A DNA stretch of 64,000 bases, taken from NCBI RefSeq assembly GCF_022376445.1, contig NW_025954961.1, forward strand, positions 1,612,001 to 1,676,000, read 5' to 3'. Positions 56,017-64,000 of the stretch are shown here, one piece after another. Source of the stretch: Fomitopsis serialis (lineage: Eukaryota > Basidiomycota > Agaricomycetes > Polyporales > Fomitopsidaceae). Every line of letters begins with the position of its first letter. Positions within the stretch are counted from its first letter, which is position 1. Both the position numbers and the translations under genes were made by a program. The notes beneath the pieces were generated by a model. That model saw nothing but the letters and a program-made list of their open reading frames with translations. It was not told the origin of the DNA and ran no database searches.

Positions 56017-58079
56017 ATGAGCGCAGAAGAGCGTGAGTGCCCATCCGTGCGCCTCGTGCTACGTGACACTGACGGCGATCGTCGCGTTCGACAGTGAAGG
56101 ATCGGACGGCGCGTCGTCGCGCGACGCCGAGAAGCATGCCTACCGCGCCTCCGCCCCGCGTCCGAGGCGGACCTCGACGTCGACTACAGGGCGCGCTTCC
56201 CCAACATCAACGAGGCCAAGGTCCTCCGCAAAATCGACGCTCGCGTCGTGCCCGTGCTGTGTGTGCTGTACCTGCTGGCATTCCTCGACCGGTAAGTCGA
56301 TCTCTGCACGTACGCAACCCGGGTGACTCACGAAGCACGACGCGGACCAGGGTAAACATATCAAACGCGGCTCTCTTTGGGCTGAAAACAGATCTGAAGT
56401 TGACCGGCACTAAATATAACAACGCTCTCGTCGTCTTGTGGGTGTTTTTTGGGTGCCAAGTCCGGGACTGAATGGTCTGGTGTCGGATCTCAGCTTCGTT
56501 CCGTATGTCCTTGCTGAGATTCCTTCAAACGCGCTGCTCAAGCACTTCAAGCCACATGTATGGCGTATGTACCTTGGATCCGCTCTGGGTACTAGTGCTT
56601 ACTACACCGCCCTCCAGTGCCGCTATGCATGTTCCTCTTCGGTCTTGTGTCCGTGTGCCAAGGACTCGTACAAAACTACAGCGGGTTAATCGCATGTCGC
56701 TTCTTCCTGGTGAGCGTTTTCAACTTGTTGTTCCAAGACTAATCTCGTCTCAGGTTTCGTCGAGAGCGGTGTATTCCCTGCATGTTTCTACCTCATCGCG
56801 ATGTAAGAGACCATCCTAATTTCCTGGGCTACTGCTAACGCATTCCGCAGGTGGTACAAGCGCGCAGAAGCACAGAAGCGCTACTCGTTCTTCTTCTCGT
56901 CAACCACCCTCGCAGGCGGGTTCGGTGGCCTGCTCGCCAGCGCCATCGGCAAGATGGACGGCCTAAGGGCTACCATGGTTGGCGATGGATCTTCATCATC
57001 GGTGCTTGCTTCTCCCGTTTGTTTCGTGATCTCGGAGTAGCTGATCGAAGCTGCATGTGAACAGAGGGCGCCGTGACGTGTGTGGTCTCGGTGGTTCTGT
57101 ACTTCACCATCTCGGACTTCCCGGAGGAGGTCACATGGCTGAGTCCGGAAGAAAAGGAGTTCGTGAAGGCGCGCCTGCACGCGGATGTCGGGCAGTCGAG
57201 GAGACATGACCCGCTGACCGTCCGCTCGGTGCTGAGTGTGTTCAAGGACTGTGCGTATTGCAGAGCGTCCTGTCCAACTCTCATACTCACGCATACCTTC
57301 AGTCAAGATCATCGTCGGCGGGTTCATGTACTTCGGCCTCATCGTCCCCGCCTACGGCTACGGTATGTCTCCATCCTCCTCAGTTCCACGCGCCACTGAC
57401 ACGGTACGCACCCAGCCTACTTCGCCCCCGCCATCATCCAAACTCTCGGACACAGCAGCATCCGCACGCAGCTCCTCTCCGTACCACCCTGGGCCTGCGC
57501 CTTCGCGCTCGCGATGCTCACCGCGGCCGCGTCCGACTATCTCCGGCACCGCTTCGTGTTCGTGCTCATCCCCACCGCCATCGCCCTCACGGGCTTCATC
57601 ATCCTCCTCGTCGTGCACGACAACGCGAAGCTCCAGTACGCGGCGCTCTTCCTCAGCGCGATGGGCACGTACTCCGCCATGCCGATGATCGTGTGTTGGT
57701 TCAACACGAACCTGGGCGGACACCAGCGGCGCGCGGTGGGCACGGCGTGGCAGGTTGGCTTTGGGAACAGTGCGTCTTCAGCTGCGTGCGTGCCCTAAGA
57801 CGGGTGGCTGATCCTTGTTGTGGTGTTTGTGCAGTCGGCGGCATCATCGCCGTGTACGCGTTCCTCTCGAAAGACGCGCCGAAGTACATCACGGGCTACA
57901 GCATCTGCATCGCGTTTATCTGCCTGTCCGTCGTCGCGGACGTGGTCTACTTCATTAGCCTGGTCGCGGAGAACCGGAAACGCGGGCGCGCGGAGGCACA
58001 GGCAAGCGCGGTCCTCCTCACTGCGGATGAGAAGACAAGGATGGGGGACCTCAACCCGGACTACCGCTACTTTTTGTAA
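56017..58079 (+). CDS. MFS transporter, anion:cation symporter (ACS/allantoate permease-like) type
   Basis: ATG 56017 begins MSAEE; exon 2 needs one missing base (near 56158) to run ASEADLDVDYRARFPNINEA into KVLRKIDARVVPVLCVLYLL. The helices continue: VNISNAALFGLKTDLKLTGT, FVPYVLAEIPSNALLKHFKP, CMFLFGLVSVCQGLVQNYSG, LIACRFFLGFVESGVFPACF and YLIAMWYKRAEAQKRYSFFF. ACS signature YHGWRWIFII follows LR with one G missing near 56968, then EGAVTCVVSVVLYFTISDFP and WLSPEEKEFVKARLHADVG. Second half: IIVGGFMYFGLIVPAYGY, AYFAPAIIQTLGHSSIRTQL, LSVPPWACAFALAMLTAAAS, FVFVLIPTAIALTGFIILLV, MIVCWFNTNLGGHQRRAVGT, GGIIAVYAFLSKDAPKYITG and YSICIAFICLSVVADVVYFI, ending DLNPDYRYFL. The family takes up allantoate, nicotinate, pantothenate or biotin precursors; the substrate is not predictable. 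Confidence 0.87.
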
Positions 58080-58933
58080 TGTGGATGATGGAGAGTCTGC
58101 AACCAAAAGCAAAAGAATACGACGAGGCTAGTGGTGGAAGCGGAGGAAGAGGACGTAGGACCAGAGTGATGGCGTCGTGTCCTTCTTGTATCCATAGTTT
58201 TGCTTTCGTGCCTAATCGCTGTATCCTCCAGTGGGTCTCGAGGTAGTATGCTGTGCATAGCCTGACTGACTGGCGGGTGAGTGGATCGTCGCATGGCCCG
58301 AAACGCAGGACGCGTCCCTGGCGGAATAAGAGCGAGGTTCGGGTTAGGAGTAGTAGGCCCGAATCGCATCGCAATCTGTGTCTAATGCGATGCATTGGTA
58401 CCCCCATGGACTAATCCTAACAACTGCACAGACAGTCGAGTCAGTCACACTAGGCCATGGAACAGTTTGAAGTCTCCACTGCCGAGGCAGGCTGATCCAG
58501 GCTCCCCCGCGCCTCGTGGGTGGACACGAAATTGGAGGCGCTTCGCACAATCTGAGCCCCGTGAATCGATGTAAGTATGTGGTGTATCCCCGAGCCGTAT
58601 GCAGTGCCATCGTGCCGCACGACGGCGAGAAGGGACCAATCGTAGAAGCATGAATGTGAGTGATATTGCGATAGCTACATTGACTTGTAATATGAGACGT
58701 AAAAGAGGCACGAGTCCAAGTTCACGATGCCCGCGCCACTGGCAGCGGCCGGGTCGCGGGAACGGACCGCATCGTCTAGAATACCTGCGCGAGGCAATGA
58801 ATGGTCTTCTAGCAGTCACCTGTCCTATACGCGTGCAGGGGGCTCGGATATCGATAATAGAGATCAAGTCGTAGCTCTCGCCGTCTTCTCACCTCTGATC
58901 CCACATCGACTTGATAGTACTGTGGATGCCAGT
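58080..58933. other. Intergenic, no gene seen
   Basis: About 850 bp between two plus-strand genes. Frames on either strand lack domains. Confidence 0.4.
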
Positions 58934-59809
58934 ATGGCTCCGCGCCCAATGCTCCCCAATTCGATCCCTAAACCGAGCGTCCGCCCATCATCCTTACAAG
59001 AAGCAATGGGCTTAGAAATGGACTCGTTCAAAGCTATACAGTGAGTACATATAGTGCCATGTCCTGCGACAGCTGCGCTCGACACTAGATCGCTTGCTGA
59101 TCCTGAGCAGCTCTTCTTGCGGGAATGGAGCGCAGCACCTGGAATTAGACAGAGGCTGATACATCAGGATCCTGATGCGGTGCATGCGGTGATGACAAAG
59201 GAAAGCCCTCGAGAATAACTCATGACCACTGCAGCTGATACCCAATCAAGGTCCAAGCACATCCAGTACTCCAATATTACACGGACGGATGGCCCGCCGA
59301 CTTCTACTACAGTAATGGCTCTCCGGCGGCGTTACAACCGGCGCCTCAGGCAGGTTGATAACGAGCGCTACCGGCTGCAAGGAGCGAGGTACGCAGTGAA
59401 CTAGTGTCATGTATTGCATCACATACTAATGGTCCAACCAGCAACCACAGCGAGCCCAAGCATCTCAACCGCATAGCTCTGCCGCCAAGCTCTCCCAAGC
59501 CCGCGACGCCATCCAGATGCACCAGGGCTATACGCGCTTCATCGCCGACGACGGCCCATGCCCACAAGACGTCGCACGCACCAGCGTCCCCACTGCACCC
59601 GTCTTTCAAATCGTTCCTGAGGTCGTGCGCCCCAACCTCAGACATCTGCGCCGCGAGTTCAAGAGGGCAGGGTGAGGACCGTCGGGGACTTCGTGCGGAT
59701 GGCGAGGCTGGCGGAGAAGTACCGCGAGAGGCTGTTGAGGGAGCGCATGCATCTGACGGAGCTGGAGCTGATTGAGGTCGAGATGGTCTTGGATCAAATC
59801 TGCTGGTAG
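58934..59809 (+). CDS. Unknown helical protein
   Basis: Tentative gene model. Exon 1: MAPRPMLPNSIPKPSVRPSS and LQEAMGLEMDSFKAIQ; exon 2, after a 48-nt intron, SLADPEQLFLREWSAAPGIR and QRLIHQDPDAVHA. A third piece reads KHIQYSNITRTDGPPTSTTV, MALRRRYNRRLRQVDNERYR and LQGAR. The last exon: KLSQARDAIQMHQGYTRFIA, DDGPCPQDVARTSVPTAPVF, QIVPEVVRPNLRHLRREFKR, then after one missing base in GGGxGTGAGG: TVGDFVRMARLAEKYRERLL and RERMHLTELELIEVEMVLDQ with ICW before the stop. Strongly helical and Arg-rich; similarity to a known family was not recognised. The join between exons 2 and 3 (near 59200) is unresolved: a 46-nt intron starting GTGATG gives the wrong phase, so a base may be missing. Confidence 0.45.
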
Positions 59810-60111
59810 TGTAACAAAGAATAGATGTAACAAAGAGTGTGCAGTCAGAGGTTGGACCCGTCGATGCGTCGGGTCAAAGCAGAATGGCTGACTCGGACTC
59901 GGCATGGGTCCGCGCCACAAGCGCGTCCGCCGGGCGTCCTCGTACACGTGCGCGCTTGATCGCCCCGGCTCTGAGCGAGCTCGACGCCCGCGACAATACT
60001 GGGCTTCCCAGCCACCACAACCCAGTCCACCACTCCCCCGCTTCTTTCTTCCAATACACCACCACCCCATTCCCGCCGTCCCCAGCGCACCCTCCCATCG
60101 CACAGAACAGC
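59810..60111. other. Short intergenic region
   Basis: 302 bp between two plus-strand genes; promoter of the EAF-domain gene. A C-rich leader (CCACCACCCCATTCCCGCC) precedes the ATG. Confidence 0.4.
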
Positions 60112-61864
60112 ATGAGCACCGCCTGGATGCCGCCGCCAGGGCGGCACTCCGTCCAGATCGGCCAGTCGCTCACCCGCGCGCTCAAGGTGCGCAGGGGCGA
60201 GCCGGCCCACCAGAAGAGCAGCAAGATCCCCGACAAGGAGTTCTACTCGTTCCGCTGTGAGTCCTCTGAAACGCCTTGGAAAGCATGGATGGTGACGAAT
60301 GGGGGCGGGCGTGGCGCAGATAACTTCAAGCCGGAGGGCGTCGACTCGACGAAGGTAGGCTCGATCGAGATACGGAGGGATACGGAGGTAACGAGTGTCA
60401 TGGTAGAGAAGGGCAGCGAGAGAGTATGTGTCGTTGTTGCGATGGTGTTGGAATGTGCAGGCTGACGGGACTGCTCTCGGGTGCGCCAGCCAGACGAAGC
60501 GTACCTCTTCACCGGGAAGGAAGAGGCTGTGAAGGATTGGGACTGCCTCCTAGTCTACGATGAGGAAACAGGTGTACGCAGTGCTTCTCTACTCGACTGC
60601 ACTCTCCGCTCAAACTTCGTATCGTCGTACAGCGCTACACGCTCGAGAAGCTCGACACCTATCTACGACTGGCTTTCGACCGCAAGGCCTCGGGCCACGG
60701 CACGCTGCCTCGCGTACGCCTCGTTTATTCCCCCATATGCTCGCTCACATCCCTCTTTAGCTGCTGCATCCACAGGTCCAGGTACACCTACGCCCTCCAC
60801 ACAGCCGCAACCCCGCGCGCGAGCCCCTCCAAACTCCCCGTCCCAGAGCGCAAGCCGCAGGATGACGCCGATTTCGACCTCGAGAACGAGCTCCTCGCAG
60901 GGCTCGACGACGCGGACGGGTCCCCGACGAGGAGATCCCGCTCGCGGCTACCACAAAGGCCAGGAAAGCGTCGATGGCTGCCGTGGCATCCAAGCCAGTG
61001 AAGGGTAAAGCGCCGCAGAAGCCTGTGCCGAGGAAAGAGGAGGAAGAGGAGAGCGACGGCGAGATACTCGAGGCGGTCGAAGCTGCGTCGAAGCCAAAGC
61101 AGAAGGCCCGGCCAGAGCCTGCCGCTCTGCCCCCGGCCAACTTGAAGACGAAGCCTTCCCCCATTCAACGCCTGGCGAACGCCATGCTGGCGAGATCAGC
61201 CGCTGCAGGAGCAGAGCCGCCACCTGTACCCAAGGCGAGGGTAGCACCGGCCTCCCAAACGAAGGCGAAGAAGGATGCGAGCGCGGGCAAGAAGCGGGCT
61301 CTCGACGAGGAGACCTTCGACTTCGCGCTCCCGTCTCAGCCTGCGAAACGCCCGCGGCCATCGTCACCCCCGTCGACGGCGCTTCCGAAGCAGAAGGAGA
61401 AAGATAAGGAAAAGCCGAGTTTCTCGCTCGCGCTGCCCACTTCGACGCCGGCGTCGAAGCAGGCAGAACCGCCGACACCGCTGTCGTTCCCGGGCTCCGC
61501 TGCGCCCGTCACGCTGCCCGGTGCTGGTTCCTCTGCGGCAGTGTCTGCCCCGCAAGCGTCGTTTGACTCGGACGAGGAGGAATGGGACGAGGTCCAGCCG
61601 TCCGCGTCCGCCTCAGCGCCCCCTTCCGCACCCATGCGCGTCATCGAGATGGAGGAGATCGTGCCGACGTCGTCGCCGCGCCGGCCGTCGCCCCCGCTCG
61701 CGCTCTCCGTGTTCGACGGTGACGGAGAGATTGATGAGGACGACTTTGAGATGGAGGAGGTGGAGGTTGCGCCGTTTGTTGCGGGGGATGTGGAGGAGGA
61801 GGACTTCCTTGCCGCGGCGGTGAGTCCTGTCCAGGAGATGGTGGCGCTGCCTGATGTGGAGTGA
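60112..61864 (+). CDS. EAF-domain RNA polymerase II transcription elongation factor
   Basis: N-terminal EAF domain: MSTAWMPPPGRHSVQIGQSL, TRALKVRRGEPAHQKSSKIP, DKEFYSFR, then after an intron NFKPEGVDSTKVGSIEIRRD and EVTSVMVEKGSER. The next exon gives QPDEAYLFTGKEEAVKDWDC and LLVYDEETG. The motifs FYSFRYNFKP and V.VE..S resemble human EAF1/2, partners of ELL in the super elongation complex. The C-terminal two thirds is a low-complexity acidic/Ser/Pro tail: EDDADFDLENELLAGLDDA-like region, EEEEEESDGEILEAVEAASK, SPIQRLANAMLARSAAAGAE, KRALDEETFDFALPSQPAKR, FDSDEEEWDEVQPSASASAP, LSVFDGDGEIDEDDFEMEEV and ending MVALPDVE. Such acidic/Ser tails act as transactivation regions in EAF proteins. The exon joins between 60570 and 60960 are approximate, with one probable frame slip. 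Confidence 0.75.
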
Positions 61865-63271
61865 GCGAAGGGCTGTGGGGAGGAGAGGGAGACGAGGATG
61901 AGTATTCGAGTAGTGAGGACAGTGATGACGATTAGCTGCACGGTGGGGATGGGTGTTTGAGCTCGTTAGGATCTCAGCATGCTACGGAGGTGGATTTGGG
62001 TACATAGATGCGCATGGTTATTTGGGGGACATTTGTACGATACTACCAGCACTAATTTATTGCAAGACATCGTCGCCATGTGCGATCGTTTTATAGGATA
62101 TTGGGCTATCTTGTGTGATGAGTAGCCACTGACGGACAGTGTTGTTTGGGTCACGTACTACTCAAGTTCCCTGGCCATGTCATTTCTGTAGCAGTGGAGG
62201 TTTGGTCGAATAGACATCACTCGTGGAGAGTCGTGAGCACAGTGGCCGTCGACGCATAGGGTAACGCAACTAGGCAAATGGTTCGAAGTATCATGAAGTC
62301 ATCGCACAATGGAATAAACTTCCAGTCTCGTACACCTCCGCATCATCAATCACCGGTGGTGGGGCCTGTGTGTCCAAAGATGCGATAAAGGTGCCCGTCG
62401 CCCTCGGTAGAGGGATTCCCGAGTTCCTGGCGCGCCATATTAGGGGAAACCCCACTGCGTACCCGCGGTCGAGTCTGGTCGAGTGCCCACCATCGTGGCA
62501 TTTAGCCGTATTTTGAGCCAGAACTGACCGCCGGATTCCCGTGAATAGTAAAGCGTTCCGCAGTATGCCACGTCGAGAAATGCGCACCGAGAGCGGGTTA
62601 GGTCCCATTTGAATGGCGCGACCTGGGGCCCTGTCGCTGGGTTCGTGGATAAGTGGGCCTCGACTGCCTGCAACCTGTACCATGAAACGTGGAGTGGCTG
62701 GAACCCCACGGCCGCTGTGGACCCGAGATCTCTGACAAATGTGCGGAGACGTGCGCCGGAGAAGTGCAGCGATCTTGGGGAGACCGTCGCGAGTCGCGAC
62801 GGAGTCGGCGGGTTTGGGTGGGACAGGACCAAAGAAAGACCGGTGGAATTGGCCGGGAGGGCGGTGAAGTCATTCAATACTCGATCGAAAGCCCCCGAGG
62901 GTGATGCAGTGCGCTCACTGCGTATGGAGCGAGCACGTCATCCTCCAGTTGCGCGCTGTTGCGAGTCGCTCTGGCGGTGTGGCGCATGCTCGAGCACGAC
63001 GGGGGGCGCGGCGGCGGGCGGCGGGCAGCGGGGAGACTGAGGCAGGGCGTGGCCGGCGACGGGCGCGGCGGGCGGGCGGAGGACGGCGAGGACAGAGAGC
63101 GAGGGACAGGGACGATCGCAGGATGGGGCCGGCGGGAGGGTATGACGTCGGCGGGCTGACGGCAGACTCCGCTCCGGGCAGGGCTGAAGACGCTCCTCGC
63201 CTGGTGGAGGGTTCGCTTATACACCCACTAGCCTCTTCGACGCCCTCCCAACCGCTTCCATCTGTACCAAA
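61865..63271. other. Long intergenic region with G-rich block
   Basis: 1.4 kb upstream of the kinase gene. No coding sequence supported. A G-rich, C-poor block (63001-63033) has four G runs of three or more and is followed by more GGCGGGCGGGCGG sequence to about 63085. Confidence 0.5.
63001..63033 (+). other. Candidate G-quadruplex motif
   Basis: Runs GGGGGG, GGG, GGG and GGGG are separated by loops of 9, 4 and 4 nt, about 240 bp before the kinase ATG. The pattern meets a relaxed G-quadruplex rule. Function not shown. Confidence 0.45.
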
Positions 63272-63669
63272 ATGCCGTCCGGAACAGGCGTCGTCGACGC
63301 CTTCAAGAGCAAGTCCATCACTCTCCCGTGACCATGGCCCGCTCACCCACGCTCTCTCACAGATCTCATTCGCCACGGCAAGAACCACTCAGCCCGCCCA
63401 CACGACGACGCCGCGCCATACGCACAACCCACCACCAGCCCGCCGCCGCGGTCGCGCAGCAGCAACGCCAGCGCGACGTGACGGCTGCCCACCAACAACA
63501 GCCACCCCCGCAGCAGCAACAGCCGCAGGCCCAGCGGCAGCAGAAGGACAACGCAAAGTTTAAAGAACAGATCGAGTCCATCGTCCAGGAGGAGCGCGAG
63601 GCCAAGGGCAAGATGCCCACCTACAAGGGCCTCGAGAACTATCAACTGCTCGACAAGATGGGAGAGTGA
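63272..63669 (+). CDS. Ser/Thr protein kinase, 5' part only (cut by window end)
   Basis: Start at MPSGTGVVDAFKSKSITLP, a 50-nt intron (GTGACC...CACAG), then LIRHGKNHSARPHDDAAPYA, TSPPPRSRSSNASA and a Gln-rich run (HQQQPPPQQQQPQAQRQQ). KDNAKFKEQIESIVQEEREA leads to KMPTYKGLENYQLLDKMGE, where the frame ends at a good donor (GTGAGT at 63667). The last motif is the beginning of a kinase domain (glycine loop GEGAF... expected next). The layout recalls fungal CAMK/MAPKAP-like kinases (Rck2/Srk1 or calmodulin-dependent type). The remaining 330 bp contain no continuing kinase exon; the rest lies beyond the window or after a long intron. One base is missing near 63479, linking NASA to the Gln-rich frame. 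Confidence 0.6.
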
Positions 63670-64000
63670 GTCCTCATCGCTGGTCTTCGTCTCGTTCTAT
63701 ATTTTTCGCGCGACCCTCGAAGCACGTCACGGACGTGCACTGCAGCTCCACCGCGCCATGCTCTCGACATTGTCTCTCGTCTGCGACCACCTTCGGAGGC
63801 CGCGGCTTCTGTGGGTATCGCCTCGTCCCCCAGCACTGCCAGCCCGTTACTCGCGTCCGTTACTTCCAACACGTTTATCGCTCATTGGCAATATCCGCTG
63901 CGTTCCTGGCAAATTTCCCTGCCGGAAAGCCAAAGTCATCTCCGAACTGTTCGGGCCAGAGCGGTCGGAAACATAGCGCTGATCTAGATCAGCATCTCCC
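63670..64000. other. Downstream of kinase exon; probable intron
   Basis: Begins GTGAGTCC, a consensus donor. Frames to the window end show no GAFSxVYKA-type kinase sequence, so this is likely intron sequence, or the assembly is broken here. Confidence 0.4.

Noticed and set aside
55401..56137. Overlapping long frames upstream of the second MFS gene
   Set aside because: All three frames and both strands are open in parts because of GC bias; none joins the transporter in frame except through MSAEE.
61336..61941. 201-codon minus-strand Ser-rich frame
   Set aside because: Exact antisense of the Glu/Asp/Ser/Pro-rich EAF tail, so its Ser runs are a by-product of the sense codons.
1..64000. tRNA, rRNA, CRISPR, transposons or viral inserts
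   Set aside because: No B-box-like GGTTCGAATCC in a cloverleaf context, no rRNA sequence, no spaced repeats, no transposase, reverse-transcriptase or capsid motifs were seen. CRISPR is not expected in a fungus.

Overview
The window is chromosomal DNA of a filamentous fungus, almost certainly an agaricomycete basidiomycete and probably Polyporales-like. This rests on dense genes split by many 45-60 nt introns with CTNAN-type branch points, GC-rich coding sequence, and gene models typical of mushrooms: a Cys-rich coiled-coil membrane protein, F-box/LRR proteins with CMP(A/V)DL motifs, and a Dicer-like nuclease. I see no rRNA, tRNA, CRISPR array, transposase or LTR element, and nothing viral. 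I recognise about 25 protein genes, nearly all single-copy housekeeping genes.

Layout: 0.8-2.2 kb 2-oxoglutarate/Fe(II) oxygenase (-); 2.9-4.2 coiled-coil/Cys-rich membrane protein (+); 5.1-7.6 BTB/POZ protein (-); 8.0-9.4 acetoacetyl-CoA thiolase (-); 9.9-10.7 ATG10 (-); 10.9-11.9 ribosomal protein eS1 (+); 13.1-14.5 orphan two-helix membrane protein with a 7-residue repeat (-); 15.2-15.9 adenine phosphoribosyltransferase (+); 15.9-19.4 EDEM/MNL1-type GH47 mannosidase with a PA domain (-); 19.7-21.0 ZNRD2/SSSCA1 zinc-ribbon protein (+); 21.7-23.7 Tyr/Arg/Ser-rich low-complexity protein (+); 23.9-25.0 FAF1-like 40S assembly factor (-); 25.3-26.6 mitochondrial ribosomal protein uL24m (+); 27.6-29.7 DHA1-type MFS transporter (+); 30.2-30.6 COX8 (+); 30.8-34.8 Dicer-like protein without a helicase (-); 35.3-36.7 conserved unknown (+); 37.2-41.0 two tandem F-box genes (-); 42.8-44.1 secreted GPI-type protein (+); 45.1-45.9 multi-pass membrane protein (-); 46.2-48.6 MBP1-type APSES/ankyrin factor (-); 49.4-51.5 CDC14 phosphatase (+); 52.0-53.2 HEM12 (-); 53.6-54.3 SHG1 (+); 56.0-58.1 ACS-type MFS transporter (+); 58.9-59.8 unknown helical protein (+); 60.1-61.9 EAF-domain elongation factor (+); 63.3-end start of a Ser/Thr kinase (+).

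Many genes are head-to-head pairs with 0.2-0.8 kb between start codons (ATG10/eS1, EDEM/ZNRD2, FAF1/uL24m, Dicer/unknown, MBP1/CDC14, HEM12/SHG1). The most suggestive is MBP1/CDC14, which pairs a G1/S regulator with a mitotic-exit phosphatase and has an ACGCGT box in the shared upstream region.

A feature of the whole window is that many conserved reading frames are broken by single missing bases, often in short G or C runs, and almost never by extra bases. Four fall within about 90 bp of the thiolase. The likeliest cause is uncorrected long-read consensus error rather than real pseudogenes, so the coding regions below are given as gene spans (introns included) with the breaks described. Two introns appear to use GC-AG splice sites with the same GGCACGTC donor.
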